Part shown: one piece after another, positions 1 to 11,519 of the stretch | Layout: each line of letters begins with the position of its first letter | How positions within the stretch are numbered: the stretch's first letter is position 1 | Assembly: GCA_018296165.2 (NCBI GenBank) | Contig: JACKQL020000030.1 | Span: 372,001 to 436,000 of the forward strand | Direction: 5' to 3' | Origin: Termitomyces sp. T153 | Taxonomy: Eukaryota; Basidiomycota; Agaricomycetes; Agaricales; Lyophyllaceae | DNA: 64,000 bases | The notes under the pieces: model-generated | Database searches by the model: none | What the model saw: the letters and a program-made list of their open reading frames with translations, nothing else | What the model was told of the DNA's origin: nothing | Made by a program: the position numbers and the translations under genes

Positions 1-540
1 GATAATCTGAGGGTGATGGGCAGGAAATAGTGTGGACTCCTGCTGATGGTGGCTTCAGTTCTTATTCTGTCAAAGAGATTTCATAGAAACAAGTAGGGAA
101 AGTGAGATACAAGATTTTACCAAAATGGGCCTATCAGAGATACAAGGTTTGAGAAAATGAGTGAGAGCAGAAGCATAACAAGCTTTATAAATTTTCATAT
201 AAGTGAGCTAGGGAGGGCAAATGAGAAAACAGAGAAGACAAGCTATGATTCTGCAGAAAACAAAAAGTGACCACAGAAGGTGAGCAAGTTCTGCATGCAA
301 TTTGACTTGTTTGAGCCATGTAGTTTTTAAAGAATGTAAGTGCTGCCATGGTTGCAAGAGATTACCACTAAAGGGCCTAAGTATTGAGGCTTCATCTTCT
401 TGTTATGCATCACTTTAATCCTAGTGTTCCTCATCAATACCAGATTGCCAGCTTGGAAGTTGTAATTGTGAATTGTAGTGGCATGTTCTGCTTCCAAGCA
501 GATAGTGGCTAAGTGGCAAGCACTAAGAACATTCTCAACA
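1..540 (-). mobile_element. Ty3/gypsy integrase C-terminal fragment
   Basis: Read on the minus strand, about 540 down to 310, the translation contains HNYNFQAGNLVLMRNTRI and then MKPQYLGPLVVISCNHGS. This is the conserved end of a Ty3/gypsy integrase, where the usual form is close to DLVLVRNT...MKPRYLGPMVV followed by a Gly-Ala-Tyr-Ile motif. Beyond it the frame breaks several times, and the rest to position 1 is only faintly recognisable. No LTR is visible, so this is the truncated tail of an element that continues past the window edge. It faces the gypsy fragment that starts near 558, so the two are separate insertions. The family assignment is fairly sure; the exact borders are not. Confidence 0.6.
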
Positions 541-557
541 TCTGACTCAACAACTCT

Positions 558-3350
558 CTAACAGGCTTGACTCCTTGTCACCCAGCTTCCAGAGTCAACC
601 CTGATTGTGCCCAGACTCCCCTGGTTGCAGGACATCAACCCTGACATTGAATGGAAAAACCTCACCATGCAATTCATCAGCCCCAAGGCAATGATCATAC
701 TTGGACTCCCCTGGTTGCAAGACATCCACTCCAACATTGACTGAAAGGACCTCATCATGCAGTTCCCAGGCTCCAAAGCAAGTGTAGCAGTTGCCATCCC
801 TCTCCACATCCAGCCTCCTTGACCTCTAATGCCCCCAACCTTGACTCCAGCAACTTCAAAGACTCTCTTGACACTCAAGGATGACCAAGAAAGGGAGGAA
901 AGCACACCTCCACCCCAGTCTCCCTTGAACAAACCCTGACAGCTTCCCCCCCAATATCCACAGGAATCAATACAAAGGTCTGCAGTATCCCAACCAACAA
1001 TGCCAAATGACTCCAGACACCCCCACTACCATTCCAACAACCACCCCCATCAATCTGGAAGCCCTCAACATCAAAATCATCAGTGCCATCCCCTTTTCAC
1101 ACATCTTACAAGATGACACCCCTGCCTACCAACTCAAAATCACACTATCCTTACTGGAGAAACACCTATGCACAAGAACTGCCCTGCCAGAGCAAATAAC
1201 AGAGAAGAGCAAATCCTATATGAAGTAGTTCTCCTGGAGTACCATGAATTTACTGATATATTCTCCAAAGGAAGTGCAAAAGAACTCTCCCCTCATTGAT
1301 CTTACTATTATAAAATTGATCTTGAAGAAGGCAGCTCCCTCCCCCTTCAGCAAGATCTATAATATGTCTGAAATCAAAGTACAGGCTCTGAAGGACTATC
1401 TCAACAATATGCTTGGCAAACGCTTCATATTTCCCTTGATCTCTACTACCAGATCTCTGGTCCTGTTTGCCAAGAAGAAGGATCAATCTCTCCAACTCTG
1501 CATCAACTATCGGAAACTTAACAAAGTCACCAAAAAGAACTGGTATTCTCTCCCTTTGATTGGAGACCTTGTTGACTGCCCTCTGCAGTGCCAAGATGTA
1601 CACCAAAATAGACCTCTGCTCTAGCTACAACAATGTCTGGATTGCTCTGGGGCAAGAATGGAAGACTGCCTTCTGCACCTGCTACAGCCTCTTCAAGTAT
1701 CTAATGATGCCTTTTGGAATGACCAACTCCCCTGCCACCTTCTAGTACTCATGAACAGCATCTTCCACAACATGAACAACATTTTCATTATTGTGTATCT
1801 GGACAGCATCCTGATCTACTCAAACTCACTGGAGGAACATCCAGAGCACATCCACTGCATCTTAGAGTGACTCCAGGAGTACCACCTTCATGCCAAACCC
1901 AAAAAGTGCTCCTTCCACACCATGGATGTTGAATACCTCAGAGTTATTGTCACCCTGGATGTTGTATGCATGGACCCAGCCAAGGTCAAGGCCATTCTCA
2001 ACTAGCCTCCACCTCAGAACATCAAGGAGGTACAGTCTTTCCTGTGATTTGCTAACTTCTATTGCCAGTTCATTGACAACTACTTCAGGATCACCAAACC
2101 CCTCAATCAACTCACTTGGAAGGACACCCCTGGGACTGGGATAGCAAGTGCCAAAAGGTTTTTACCCTCCTCAAAAAGGCCTTCACCTCTATTCTGATCC
2201 TCTGCTATTTTGACCCCTCCCTGCTGATAGTACTTGAATGCAACACCTCTGATTATGCCATTGTCAGCACCCTCTCCCAAATAGACTCCAGCAGCAAGGA
2301 TCTCTGCCCTGTTGCCTTTTACACCCATTCAATGATCTCTGCAGAGCTCAACTACAACATCTACAACAAAGAACTCCTCACCATTGTCAAAGCCTTCCAA
2401 CAGTAGAGAGCTTGCTTTGAGGGAGCTCCACACTGCATCCAAGTTTACTTCAACCACAACAACCTTCAATACTTCACCACCACCAAACAGCTCAGCTGCC
2501 AACAAGCTTGCTGGTCTAAAATGCCCTCCAAATATGACTTCACCATCCACTACTGCTCTGGTCAACTTGGCACAAAACCCAACACCCTAACCTGGAGTCT
2601 CAACATGTATCTGAAGAAGTCATTTGAGGCTGAGCAGAATACATTCAACCATTGAGTGGTAATCCCTCATGAGCATTTGCATCCTGTGCTGATTATGAAT
2701 AAAAGAAGAAATCCTCTGCCAAATCCAAAACACACCTCCAGACCCCTTCTTCACCCAGCACCAATAAGGGCTACAACCCTGAGCTCACACTGTCCCTTGA
2801 AGATATCCCTTCCCACATCACCCACAAAATTGCTGAAGATCTCTGGTTCCTCCACTAGTTCCTCCATAGCAAAATCAACACTGCCAATCAAGCCTATTCT
2901 AAGCATGCTAATGTCCAATGCAACCCCACTCCTGGGTGGTCTCCTAGAACTCTGGTTGGGCTTGATTGATGCAACCTCAAGACCCAGAGGCTCTCCATCA
3001 AGCTTGATCACAAACAACTTGGCCTTCAAGATCCTCTGGAAGGTCTCCTCCCATGCCTACAAGTTTAAACTGCCTCCAGGCCTGAAAGGTCTTCACCCAG
3101 TTTTCCATGTCTGCCTTCTCAAGAAATCTACTCCAGACCACTTTCTCAGACAATGCCCCAGCTGACTGCCACCTGTCAAAGTTGAGGACAAGTATCACTA
3201 CAAAGTCAACCACATCTGTGACTCCTGCCTTGTCCACAGCTGACCCACTATCTGGTCCATTGGAAAGGCTACAGACCTGAAGACAAGACTTGGGAACTGC
3301 ACAAAAACCTCTCCAGAGCCCCTGCCAAACTCTGGGACTTCCATTGACAA
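558..3350 (+). mobile_element. Degenerate chromodomain Ty3/gypsy pol with integrase core deleted
   Basis: Domains appear in pol order but in several frames. A protease tail with LGLPWLQD is seen at 600-760. Reverse transcriptase runs about 1,320-2,110, with [30 protein letters not shown] and YLDSILIYS, where the catalytic YLDD has become YLDS. RNase H follows at 2,116-2,600. The integrase then jumps from the region just after RNase H to its C-terminal part (about 2,800-3,110, FKILWKVSSHAYKFKLPPG), so the H2C2 finger and the DDE core are missing. A chromodomain ([17 protein letters not shown]) is readable near 3,240-3,340 after a frameshift. Such chromodomains direct integration of chromoviruses to heterochromatin. 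No LTR was found at either end. The element is dead. Confidence 0.8.
604..783 (+). repeat. 90-bp tandem duplication in the gypsy protease tail
   Basis: The segment around gactcccctggttgca at 614 recurs at 704, a 90-bp period. Both copies encode versions of the conserved LPWLQD...NIDW stretch that follows the retropepsin domain. They differ at many sites, so the duplication is old. Confidence 0.6.
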
Positions 3351-4261
3351 CACCCCACCAAGCCCCAGGACCCCTGGAACTAGTTGACACAGATAGCACT
3401 AGTGGGCATAACCCCCACCTCTGGATTGATTAGAGATTCAACTGCCACAAGTAACCTCCTGCATGTTTTACTTTCTCATCCCCTCACTTAATCTGAAACT
3501 CAATTATTCATACTAGAAGTCCAAGAAAAGGCAAAAAAATTATGAAACAACTATGAGTACAAAATATTACAGGGAGTAGACATGCTAGTAATCTAAGACA
3601 GGCAAGAAAGACAAACTCCAGACCACCTCACTCCCCCTCTTCTTTGGAATCTCTCCCTCCATCTCTACCACCACCAACTCCACCTTTATCTGCACTATCA
3701 CCAACTCCCAGACCTCTATGAGCCCAGGCAGTGCCTCCTCCACAACTGCCCTGGCCACTTCTGTAACCCCTGGACCTCCAATGCCCATTCTGTGGCTGCC
3801 CACATGGCAGCAGCCTGGTCCCTCTGTGCCATATCCTTGTCCTGCCATGTGGCATCCCTATCCCTCTGCACAACATCCTGGTCCTCCCCTACCCTCTAGA
3901 CCTGCTCCTCCCATGTTGCCAGCATCCTCATTAGACCTTCCACTCAACAATGCAGGAATTGCTCTGTAGTTAGAGGCATCAACCCAAGGTTGCCTACCAT
4001 CCCTCCCAACAGAGCCCTGGAGCCAGAGGAATAGATGTGGGGCCCAGCAGAGCCTGCTATTGATGCCTCATCCTCAGGGCTCCTTGCTGGGCCTGGCCTC
4101 CAGAAGTGGGGATGCCCCCTACTTCCCTTTGTCCTGCATAACTGGTGCATCTTCCCTGTGACCTCTCTGCAGCAGACCCACCTTCTCCATCAACCTCCCA
4201 CTGGTCTCCAGCACCCTCACCTTTTGCCCCTCTCCTAACTGTCCTCACCTAGTCATCCTCC
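3351..4261. other. Low-complexity, C-rich stretch without a recognisable gene
   Basis: This stretch is rich in CCT/CCA on the plus strand. Its longest open frame (3,718-3,969) is proline- and serine-rich and has no motif I recognise. It is the target site of the copia element: the last five bases, CCTCC at 4,257-4,261, recur at 22,982-22,986, so before insertion this stretch was continuous with 22,987 onward. It could be part of an old gag region, but nothing proves it. Confidence 0.4.
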
Positions 4262-4609
4262 TGTAAATAGATCCAAAAAGTAATCCTTAGTGTTTAGACA
4301 CAAAGGTGTGAAAACAACTGATATTAACTTGTAAATAGATATGAAAAGTAATCTATATAATTGAATAAGTAATTAGTTGTGTGGCAGTATAAGTAAGTGT
4401 GCTCACCCTTAGTGTTCAAACACAAAGGTGTTACAATGGCTAAGGGTGGCTTTTGATGATACAAGGCTTTGTACTTTTGTGAGATAAGATTTGATGGAGA
4501 TAAAACAAATAATTGAAAAATGCAAAATATACCAAAGGTGGCAAACATAGACAAATCAGGCAATTTGATCAATGTCTTGCAGTGCATGCAGCACAGTCAT
4601 GTCTCAACA
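4262..4609 (-). repeat. 3' LTR of the host copia element
   Basis: On the minus strand this 348-bp LTR starts TGTTGAGACATGAC and ends TTACA. The polypurine tract lies just to its right. It is a close full-length match to the LTR at 22,634-22,981. Confidence 0.85.
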
Positions 4610-4624
4610 CTCCCCCTGACTAGC

Positions 4625-6060
4625 TGGATGCCTAAGAGCATAGTCCTAGTAACCCAACCAAGTATTCATGAATTGCACATGGAAGGAGTTTGGTAAAAAA
4701 GATCTGCAATGTTTTTGGTGGTAGGAATGTGGGTGATCTGAATGTCTCTGTTGTGTACTTGTTCTCAAACATAGTGATGCTTGATATCAATGTGTTTTGC
4801 ATAAGAGTGTCCTTTAGTTGACTTAGCAAGTGCTATCAATGACTGGTTGTTGGCAAAAAGTTGGAAAGGGAGTGATTGGGGAAGGTAAATCTTGACTAAC
4901 AAGTTATGCATCCATAAGGCCTGTTGTGTTGCCTTAGTCATAGCAATGTATTTGGCTTTGGTAGTGCTTAGAGTTACAGTGGTCTGATGCTTGGAGCTCC
5001 ACAAAACAGCACTGCCTGCCATTTTGAACACATATCCATTAGTTGGCTGTCTTGTGTCCAAGTCTCCCCTGAAATCTGCATCCATATAGCCCACCAGTTT
5101 GATTGTCCCCTCCAGGTCCTGCATGTATGTAACCTTGTAATTCAGGGTGCCCTTGACATATTCTAGGACATGTTGGAGTGCATTCCAGTGAGTGGGTCCC
5201 AGATTCAACTGAAAGCAAGCTAGTAGGCTGACAGCAAAGGATAAGTCTGGGCATGTAGCTAATTGGGCCTACATAAGCAAACCTAGTAACTTCTTGTATG
5301 GTGGTTTTGAAAGATATAGATGCTGTGAGATGGATGCCAGGGAGAAGTAGTGTGGAATTAGGGTTGCAGTTTGCCATCCCAAAACATTCAAGTACCTGTT
5401 TCAGGTATGCCTGCTGAGATAACAATATTGTGCTAGTGACAGGATTGCATTTGATGGTCATGCCAATGATGAAGAATGGGGTTCTAGGTCTTTTATGTCA
5501 TAGATTGTCAATTGCTTGTGTTTGGCTGTGGTAGTACCCAGTTTTGTTGATGAAATGCCAAAGATGTCATTGTTGAAGGTATTTGAGATTATGTGGTCCT
5601 TGCTTGAGACCCTGGTATATACACATGTGTTGGAACACAAGGTATGGTAACCTAAGCTCTGGTAGGCTGAGTCCAAGGTCCAACACCAATCCCTTCTACC
5701 CTGCATGAGGCCATACAAGGTTTTCAGGAGTTCTATGACCTTTTCCTCCCCCCTGGAACCTCTGGTGGCACCTTGGTATGCTGTTGAGATTTGTGGATAC
5801 AAAGTTGACTTGCCAAATTTCCCATCCCAACTATGCTGCAATTGCTGCTGACAATCTGAGTGATTCTAACCTCACAACTGCCACATATGTCTCCTCATAG
5901 TCCTCCCCCACAACCTGAGAATATCCCTTTGCCACTAGCCTCACCTTCCTCCTTTCCATGTTTCCTTCTATGTTGTATTTATTTGCATAAACTCATCTGC
6001 AGCCTATGATCTTCTTTCCCTTTGGTACTTCCTCCTCTGGTATGAGTCAAAACATTCCCC
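4625..6060 (-). pseudogene. Copia reverse transcriptase and RNase H remnant
   Basis: Reading leftward from about 6,050, the sequence shows VRLVAKGYSQVVGEDYEETY, the N-terminal part of a Ty1/copia reverse transcriptase. Near 5,560 is FNNDIFGISST in place of the catalytic YVDD...GAS. RNase H follows at 5,208-4,765 with GYMDADFRGDLDTRQPTNGY and LSTTKAKYIAMTKATQQALW, then the C-terminal KHIDIKHHYV. Frames shift at least twice and stops interrupt the RT. The catalytic aspartate pair is damaged, so the enzyme would not work. It lies directly before the 3' LTR, as expected. Confidence 0.8.
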
Positions 6061-6179
6061 TCTTGTTATTAGTGGGATGTAAAATAGTAGTGGAAGAATA
6101 AAATAAAGATGATGGATTGCTTGCTCTGGGTTCATGGTGGTGGTGTCCAGGGTGTCAAGGAGTCTGGGGCAAGCTTGAA

Positions 6180-7140
6180 TCACTTCATGGCTTCAGCATA
6201 TCTGAGGAGGTGGGTGATCACTTTGGGTGAGGAGAACAGGTGGGGGAGAGACTCAGCTTTGCATCTTAGGTGATGGAGCAGGTGTACATGGCACTCATAC
6301 TGGTATTGCAGGCACTCCAGTATGTAGTGCCTGACAGACTCCATGATGAGGCCACAACGATGGGGGCAGACTGGTGTCTCAGCCCAACGGATTTGGAAAA
6401 GGTGCTGATTTAGAGGGAGGTGTCCCATGCAGAACTGGGTGAGCAAGGCAGACTGATGTCAGTCCATTGAGCTGATGAGTTGCATGTAGCTTTGTGAGGG
6501 GAGGAACTTGTCCAGTTGCTAGATTTGCTGAAAGAGTGGTGATCTCTTCCAATGCCATTTCCATAGTACCTGTCATAGTACCTGTGACACAATGAGGTCA
6601 GCTTGGCAAGTAGCTGGGATGCTGTGGGGAAATGGTTTTCAGCAGAGGTAGGGGAGCAGTGAGCCTGGGGGACTGGTGGAGCTGAGTGCAGCTTCTTTGG
6701 CCAGTCCGTCAGTGCATTCATTCAGATGAAGTTTATGTGTCCAGGAGACCAGTGGATCTGTAACCAGATGACTCCATGGAAGCTGGGCTTCCACCTGTTA
6801 CCCATGCCATGCACAGAGTGCCTATTTGGCCCTGTGAGGAGTTGGTCCTGTTTTCTGTAGAAGTTCTCAGCAGCAGTGTGGACTATATCAGTAAGATAGT
6901 GAGCTGGGTGGGTGTGTTGATTGTTGAGGGACTAAATTGTTGCCTGGCTGTTGATGCACATGATTATGAGTCTTCAGAGTTGTCTGTTGATGTTAGCAAG
7001 AATGTGAAAGCCCAGCATCATACCAACAGTCTCAACTTCATGGACTGTATGCTCAGAAGCTGGGCTGAGGTGCTACATAAGGGAGCTGATGCACCTATGC
7101 CTCTTTCAAAGCCAGAACCATCATAGTATATTGCTGTGGT
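6180..7140 (-). pseudogene. LINE RNase H and C-terminal region
   Basis: From about 7,140 leftward the translation gives YYDGSGFERGIGAS, the start of an RNase H (normally TDGSG...GGVGA). Near 6,740 is IHWSPGHINF, the W-x-PGH-x-x motif near its end. The region 6,446-6,180 carries FCMGHLPLNQHLFQI and then a Cys/His cluster (CPHRCG...HYILEC), typical of the C-terminus of fungal LINE polyproteins. The frame breaks between these parts. RNase H removes the RNA strand during target-primed reverse transcription. Confidence 0.7.
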
Positions 7141-8915
7141 CACTTGGTCATGGATGATGGCCATGGCCTCAAGTGCCTCATCCTTTGACTTGACAATATA
7201 GATGGTGAAGGATGTGTGATAGTCAGAGCAATGCTGGTGAGCATGGATGGTCTTAATAGTTGCTGGGTTAATACCTGTGAAGTGAAAGAGGTTGTGAAAG
7301 GGGGGTGGGCATGGTGGCACCAGACAAATTGCCCTGAGGCCCTGCAAGCAATTGCATGGACAGGATACATAACAGGCAGAGAGCCTATGCATACCACTGC
7401 CCTAGTGAGTATTCTGCAGAATAAAAGGTCAATGGGTAGGAGGTTAGCATGAACCTCCATCATATTGCCTGCCATGGTGCTCAGTGCACCAGTGATAATC
7501 TTAGTGGTGCAGCATTGGGTGGAGTTGAGCTTTCTAGTGATGGCTAATGAGCCTGTCTGACATTTGCCTCTTGGGCTGTCACTGACTCTGGAGTACCAAA
7601 TGTTGGCAGCATAGGTGAATGCTGGCACTGCCACTATGTTGTACAGCTGGCATATGTGGTGAGGAGGCATGCCACCTAACACCCTTGAGAGCCTGAACAC
7701 TTGGTGTGTCCACCAAGCAGCATTTGCTGCTACCTTCTGGATGTGTGCAGACCACCTCAGTTTGGAGTCAAACATGACTCCGAGGTACTTGTAGGTTGCA
7801 ACTGTATCAATGGCCTGGGCCATGACAGAGCCATCTAAGTTAGTGCAGCAGAGAGTGATATTGGGGGGGATAGAGTCTTAGTGAGAACAGGGAAAGTTCA
7901 TGAGTGCCAATTTGGAAAGCTCAAAGAGTGAGTGATAAAGGAGGGACCATTTGGACATGCCACAAGCATGCTCCATGATATCCTTAATGATCTTGTGGGT
8001 CTCCATCAGAGACTTCATCACTGCTGAAAACATTGTATCATTAACAAAACCCAAAGCAAGCTCAGACTTGCTGCTTAGGTTAGCTGCACAAAAGAGGGGG
8101 CATTATAAAAAGCATAAAAGAGCATGGAAAGAGGGCAGCCCTGAGTAGTGCTGTTATTGATGAGGATCTAGTCTGGAAAGAACTTGTCAAAGTGTAGCTT
8201 TGTACAGCATCTAGTGAGCATATGCTCAGTGAGCCAGACATAGCAGGTGGGGATGCTACATTCCCTCATGTTGTGGATGAGGCAGTCTTTGACCATGTTG
8301 AGGAAGGCCTCTTGGACATCAAGAAACAAGGCTGTTGTGACATTACTTGCATGCCATGCATCCTTGATCCTTGAGACCACCAGATGCATGGCATCAGTCA
8401 TGTTGTGATCAGGTAGGAAAAGTCAGCTGCTACTAGGGTGGAGAACAATTTGCCCATGGTGTTGAGGAGTCTGATAGGTCTGTACACCTTGGCAATGTTA
8501 TATGCAGGCTTGCTTGGTTTTTGGAGAACCAGAGTGGTGGACTCTAGCCAACTTGCATGGTAGACCTCTAGTATGAAGCCTGCTGAGAAGATGAGGTGAA
8601 GATGGTCCAGGAGGGTTTCCACACACTGTTTGAGGACAATGTTGGGGATCCCATCAGGACCTGGGGCCTTGATTGGCAGAAGGTTGCCAATAGCCTCCAG
8701 AATATGGTCCCTTGAGAAACAGGGGGAGGCAGGTAATGGGCAGGAGTAAACAAAGGGAGGGATGGAAGAGAAAGTAGGAGGAGGTGAAAAGAATGACTCA
8801 GCTAGTGCCTCTGCCTTCACAGCATTGGTAGTGGCTAGGCCAGGATTCCCATTCACTGAAGTCTTCAGGTCTAGTACCCTGTTGCATGAGAAGTCTGTGG
8901 GGTCACAGACCACAT
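7141..8915 (-). pseudogene. LINE reverse transcriptase remnant
   Basis: Reading leftward from 8,913, the RT motifs appear in order: APGPDGIPNIVLKQC, then ALFLDVQEAFLNM near 8,330 and TTQGCPLSMLFYAF near 8,130. LGFVNDTMFSAV near 8,060 stands where the catalytic FVDD belongs. The thumb segment TYKYLGVMFDSKLRW and FTYAANIWY lie at 7,800-7,600. Frameshifts separate the pieces, and FVDD to FVND removes a metal-binding aspartate. This would have been the polymerase that copies the LINE RNA at the nicked target. Confidence 0.75.
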
Positions 8916-9429
8916 ATTTGTTAGCAGTATAAATCTGCCTGGCATCAATTATCTTGAGCCACTCTCTCTAATGATCCTCTTTTGCAGCTTGAATGGCCTC
9001 AGCCATTTCATGGGAAAGCTGGGCAGCCTCTGCCTTAGCAGTGTGGTCTGGGATGTCCTGGTTAAATGCTAGATTTTCAGCCCAATGCCTCTGGGCCTTG
9101 AGCCATTTGAGGTCACCATTCCACTATTGTTTGGTGTAAGGGCATGGCTTCTAAATTGGGACAATATTGTCCACAGCCATAACTTCCTGGATAATCATAG
9201 TGAGGTCACACACCTTGGTATCAAACTCCTCTTCAGAGAGGATGGGCACTGCTGGCAAGTGGGCTTATAATCGCTCTGTTAGAGCTATGTTAAAATGCAG
9301 GCCAATCTACAGAGTGGAAGTCCTTGGAGGATAGTGAGGACATGTGTTGCACTAGGAGTTCAACTTCTATGACTATGAGTAAGTGGTCAGCATATGTGGG
9401 TCAGAGAGAGGGCACTACATTGCAGGAGA

Positions 9430-10075
9430 TTATTGGATCAACCTCTATGTGTGACCTCCAGGCATTGTCTGGGATCGCTCACCAGGAGTCTGAAAGGTGG
9501 GGATGCCAAGCAGGAGAGCCAACTCCATATTGTATGCCATTAGCATGTCTAGGAGTGGTTGAATGAAGTCCTTATGACTGTTAAGATGGCAATTGTTCAC
9601 TGACTCCCATAGTGGGTGGTGGTGGTTGAAGTCCCCCAACCATATCATGTGGTCCCTTGGTGAAGGGCAGGCAATGTGGGAAGACAAGGAGAGGAAGGAC
9701 AAAAGGTCTGTGAGAACCCTGTTGTGCTTGCAGTTGTTATAGATGTTGAACAAGGAAAGGAAACCAAATTTGCTGGAAAAACAAATCACCATGATGTCTG
9801 TAGAATGAATGGTCAGTTGGATATGAACATCTGTTTAAATGTTAGTGTTGATCAGCAGGACGGAGTGTGAGTGGGTGCTTCCATCCCTCCTATCGTCAGA
9901 GAGATATAGTATCCTCCAAAAACCAGAGGCTCTAGTGTTGCCCAGGAAGTTAAGATATGGGTCCTAAATGGTGAGTATATCCCAATCTTTGGGATGAGCC
10001 ACAGCCAGAACATCTGCTTGTGTGGTGCCTGACTTGCAAATGTTTTGTTGCCAGATGTGGAGTACACCAGGTGCT
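9430..10075 (-). pseudogene. LINE endonuclease (EEP family) remnant
   Basis: In one minus frame near 10,070-9,850 I read a segment with LRKSATAQ-like character and PYLNFLGNTRASGFWRILY, matching the N-terminal part of LINE endonucleases (normally LQEPYLD...NTRA). Near 9,650 is MIWLGDFNHHHPLWE, the conserved GDFN-x-HHPLW motif of the exonuclease/endonuclease/phosphatase fold. The domain nicks the target DNA for priming. It is split over two frames. Confidence 0.65.
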
Positions 10076-10099
10076 GTAGATTGTCACTAGTTCATCAAT

Positions 10100-11360
10100 T
10101 AGAGGAGGGGAGGGGATTGGCACCTTATTGACTTCTCTGGTGGGATACCTGGGTGAACCCGAACTCATTGAGGTTACACATATGACTAGGAGCATGGCTG
10201 CCTGCCAGCATTTTCTGCAACTTCTGTGCTGGCAGGCACTGGTGTGTAGTCTGGGATGGCAGGTAGGGATGGGTAGGCTTGTTGGCTGGGTTGTGTGTGG
10301 CAGAGGTGGGCTGGGTAGATGGATGGGTGCCAAGGAGTGGGGTGGGGCATTTGGGTGGGGCTGTTCTCCAAGTTGAAGTGTCCTTGGTTGGGAAGTAGGG
10401 CATTTAATTCTCAGCAAAGTGCCTGTCAAAGTCCTTGCAGCAAGAGACAAATACTGGGCAGCTGTAATTGGAGCTTGCATGAGCAGACTCTGGGCTGCTG
10501 CTGATAGTCTTCAGCCCAATCATGCATGTCTTAGGGGTCACAATCAATTTTCCCCTCCTTGCCCCTATGCACCATCATTATTTTCACATTGAGCTTACTA
10601 AGTTCTTAGTTGAGGGTGTCACAAAGTTTGGAGGTGCCTCCTGCAGTGAAGTCTTTGGGGGTGTTGTTGTCTCTGGGGTTGAATTGGATGAGGACTGTCC
10701 TTGCATTCCTGAGCATGCATTGCTGAATGTGTACTTTGTTGTCAGGTGACAGGGCATGGGGAGATGGAAGTTGATTGGAGGTGGTGGTTGGAAGGTGGGC
10801 AGCCATAGCTCTGGCAATAGTTGCCCAGGTGGGGGCCAGACTTGGCTAGTTGGGGGCATTTGCGAGTTTGGATCTCATTGCATCCAGCAATGTAGTTACT
10901 CCCACCAATGTTTTGGATGTCAATTTGAGGGCAAGAGTAGACTCTGCCCTCTGTGCATTGTTAGCAGTGAGAAACTTGGTAGTGGAGCCAAGTTTCTCTA
11001 CTAGCCCACTAGGCTTGCCTAAAGACTTGGTAGCAATCGCATCTGCAATGGAGTCCACCATATGGTCTGTGATGTCAGCCTCAAGAAGTAATGTAACTGC
11101 TAGCACGGTGCTCCTCATCTCAGAGAGCTTCAAGGAGAGTGCCATAGTAGCAAGGATACTCACTATCTTTGTGCAGTTGTATGGCTTGGCCACCAGAGTC
11201 CAGCCATTTGACTCAAGCCACTTGTGTGCCTCAGGGAGCATCTTGACCAGGCCAGAGTCAGATGCCAAGAGGGATTTGAGGTCAGAATGCATCAGAATGA
11301 GACATGTTCTTTTTGGGATCCCAGACTGGTTGGGACTGTTCAGGGGGGGCTTGGACAATG
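10100..11360 (-). pseudogene. LINE ORF1-like region
   Basis: Upstream of the endonuclease the minus strand has an open frame of 170 codons (11,358-10,846). Its product is rich in Leu, Ala, Ser and Lys with long heptad-like spacing, plausible for the coiled-coil RNA-binding ORF1 protein of a LINE. A second segment (10,859-10,584) has QQCMLRNARTVLIQFNPRD, which resembles the conserved part of fungal LINE ORF1 products. The function is inferred from position and composition only. Confidence 0.45.
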
Positions 11361-11519
11361 CTCTCGTCGCTGTGGATATCGAGCCTAGCTGTGAGGTGGA
11401 GAATATTATAAGAAGCAGATCTTAGAGCAAGTACCAGAGGACTAGAGAGGCCAGTAGGTACAGAAAGAATGAAATACGCTAGCTACAGTCTCAAAACAAC
11501 CAGGACCCTGGAAGGGATA

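Larger units (their letters stand above)
6095..11517 (-). mobile_element. Non-LTR retrotransposon (LINE with RNase H, Tad1-like) inserted in copia pol
   Basis: On the minus strand this block shows, in order, an ORF1-like region, an apurinic-type endonuclease, a reverse transcriptase and an RNase H followed by a Cys/His C-terminal segment. This is the layout of fungal Tad1-clade LINEs; the clade name is inference. It splits the copia pol between the end of integrase (near 11,530) and the start of RT (near 6,060). The flanks atagtggaag-like (about 6,085-6,096) and ataatggaag (about 11,518-11,527) may be an imperfect target duplication. Every ORF is broken. The exact ends are uncertain by tens of bases. 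Confidence 0.75.

Noticed and set aside
3718..3969. Proline-rich open frame
   Set aside because: Low-complexity C-rich DNA gives open frames on both strands; no conserved motif.
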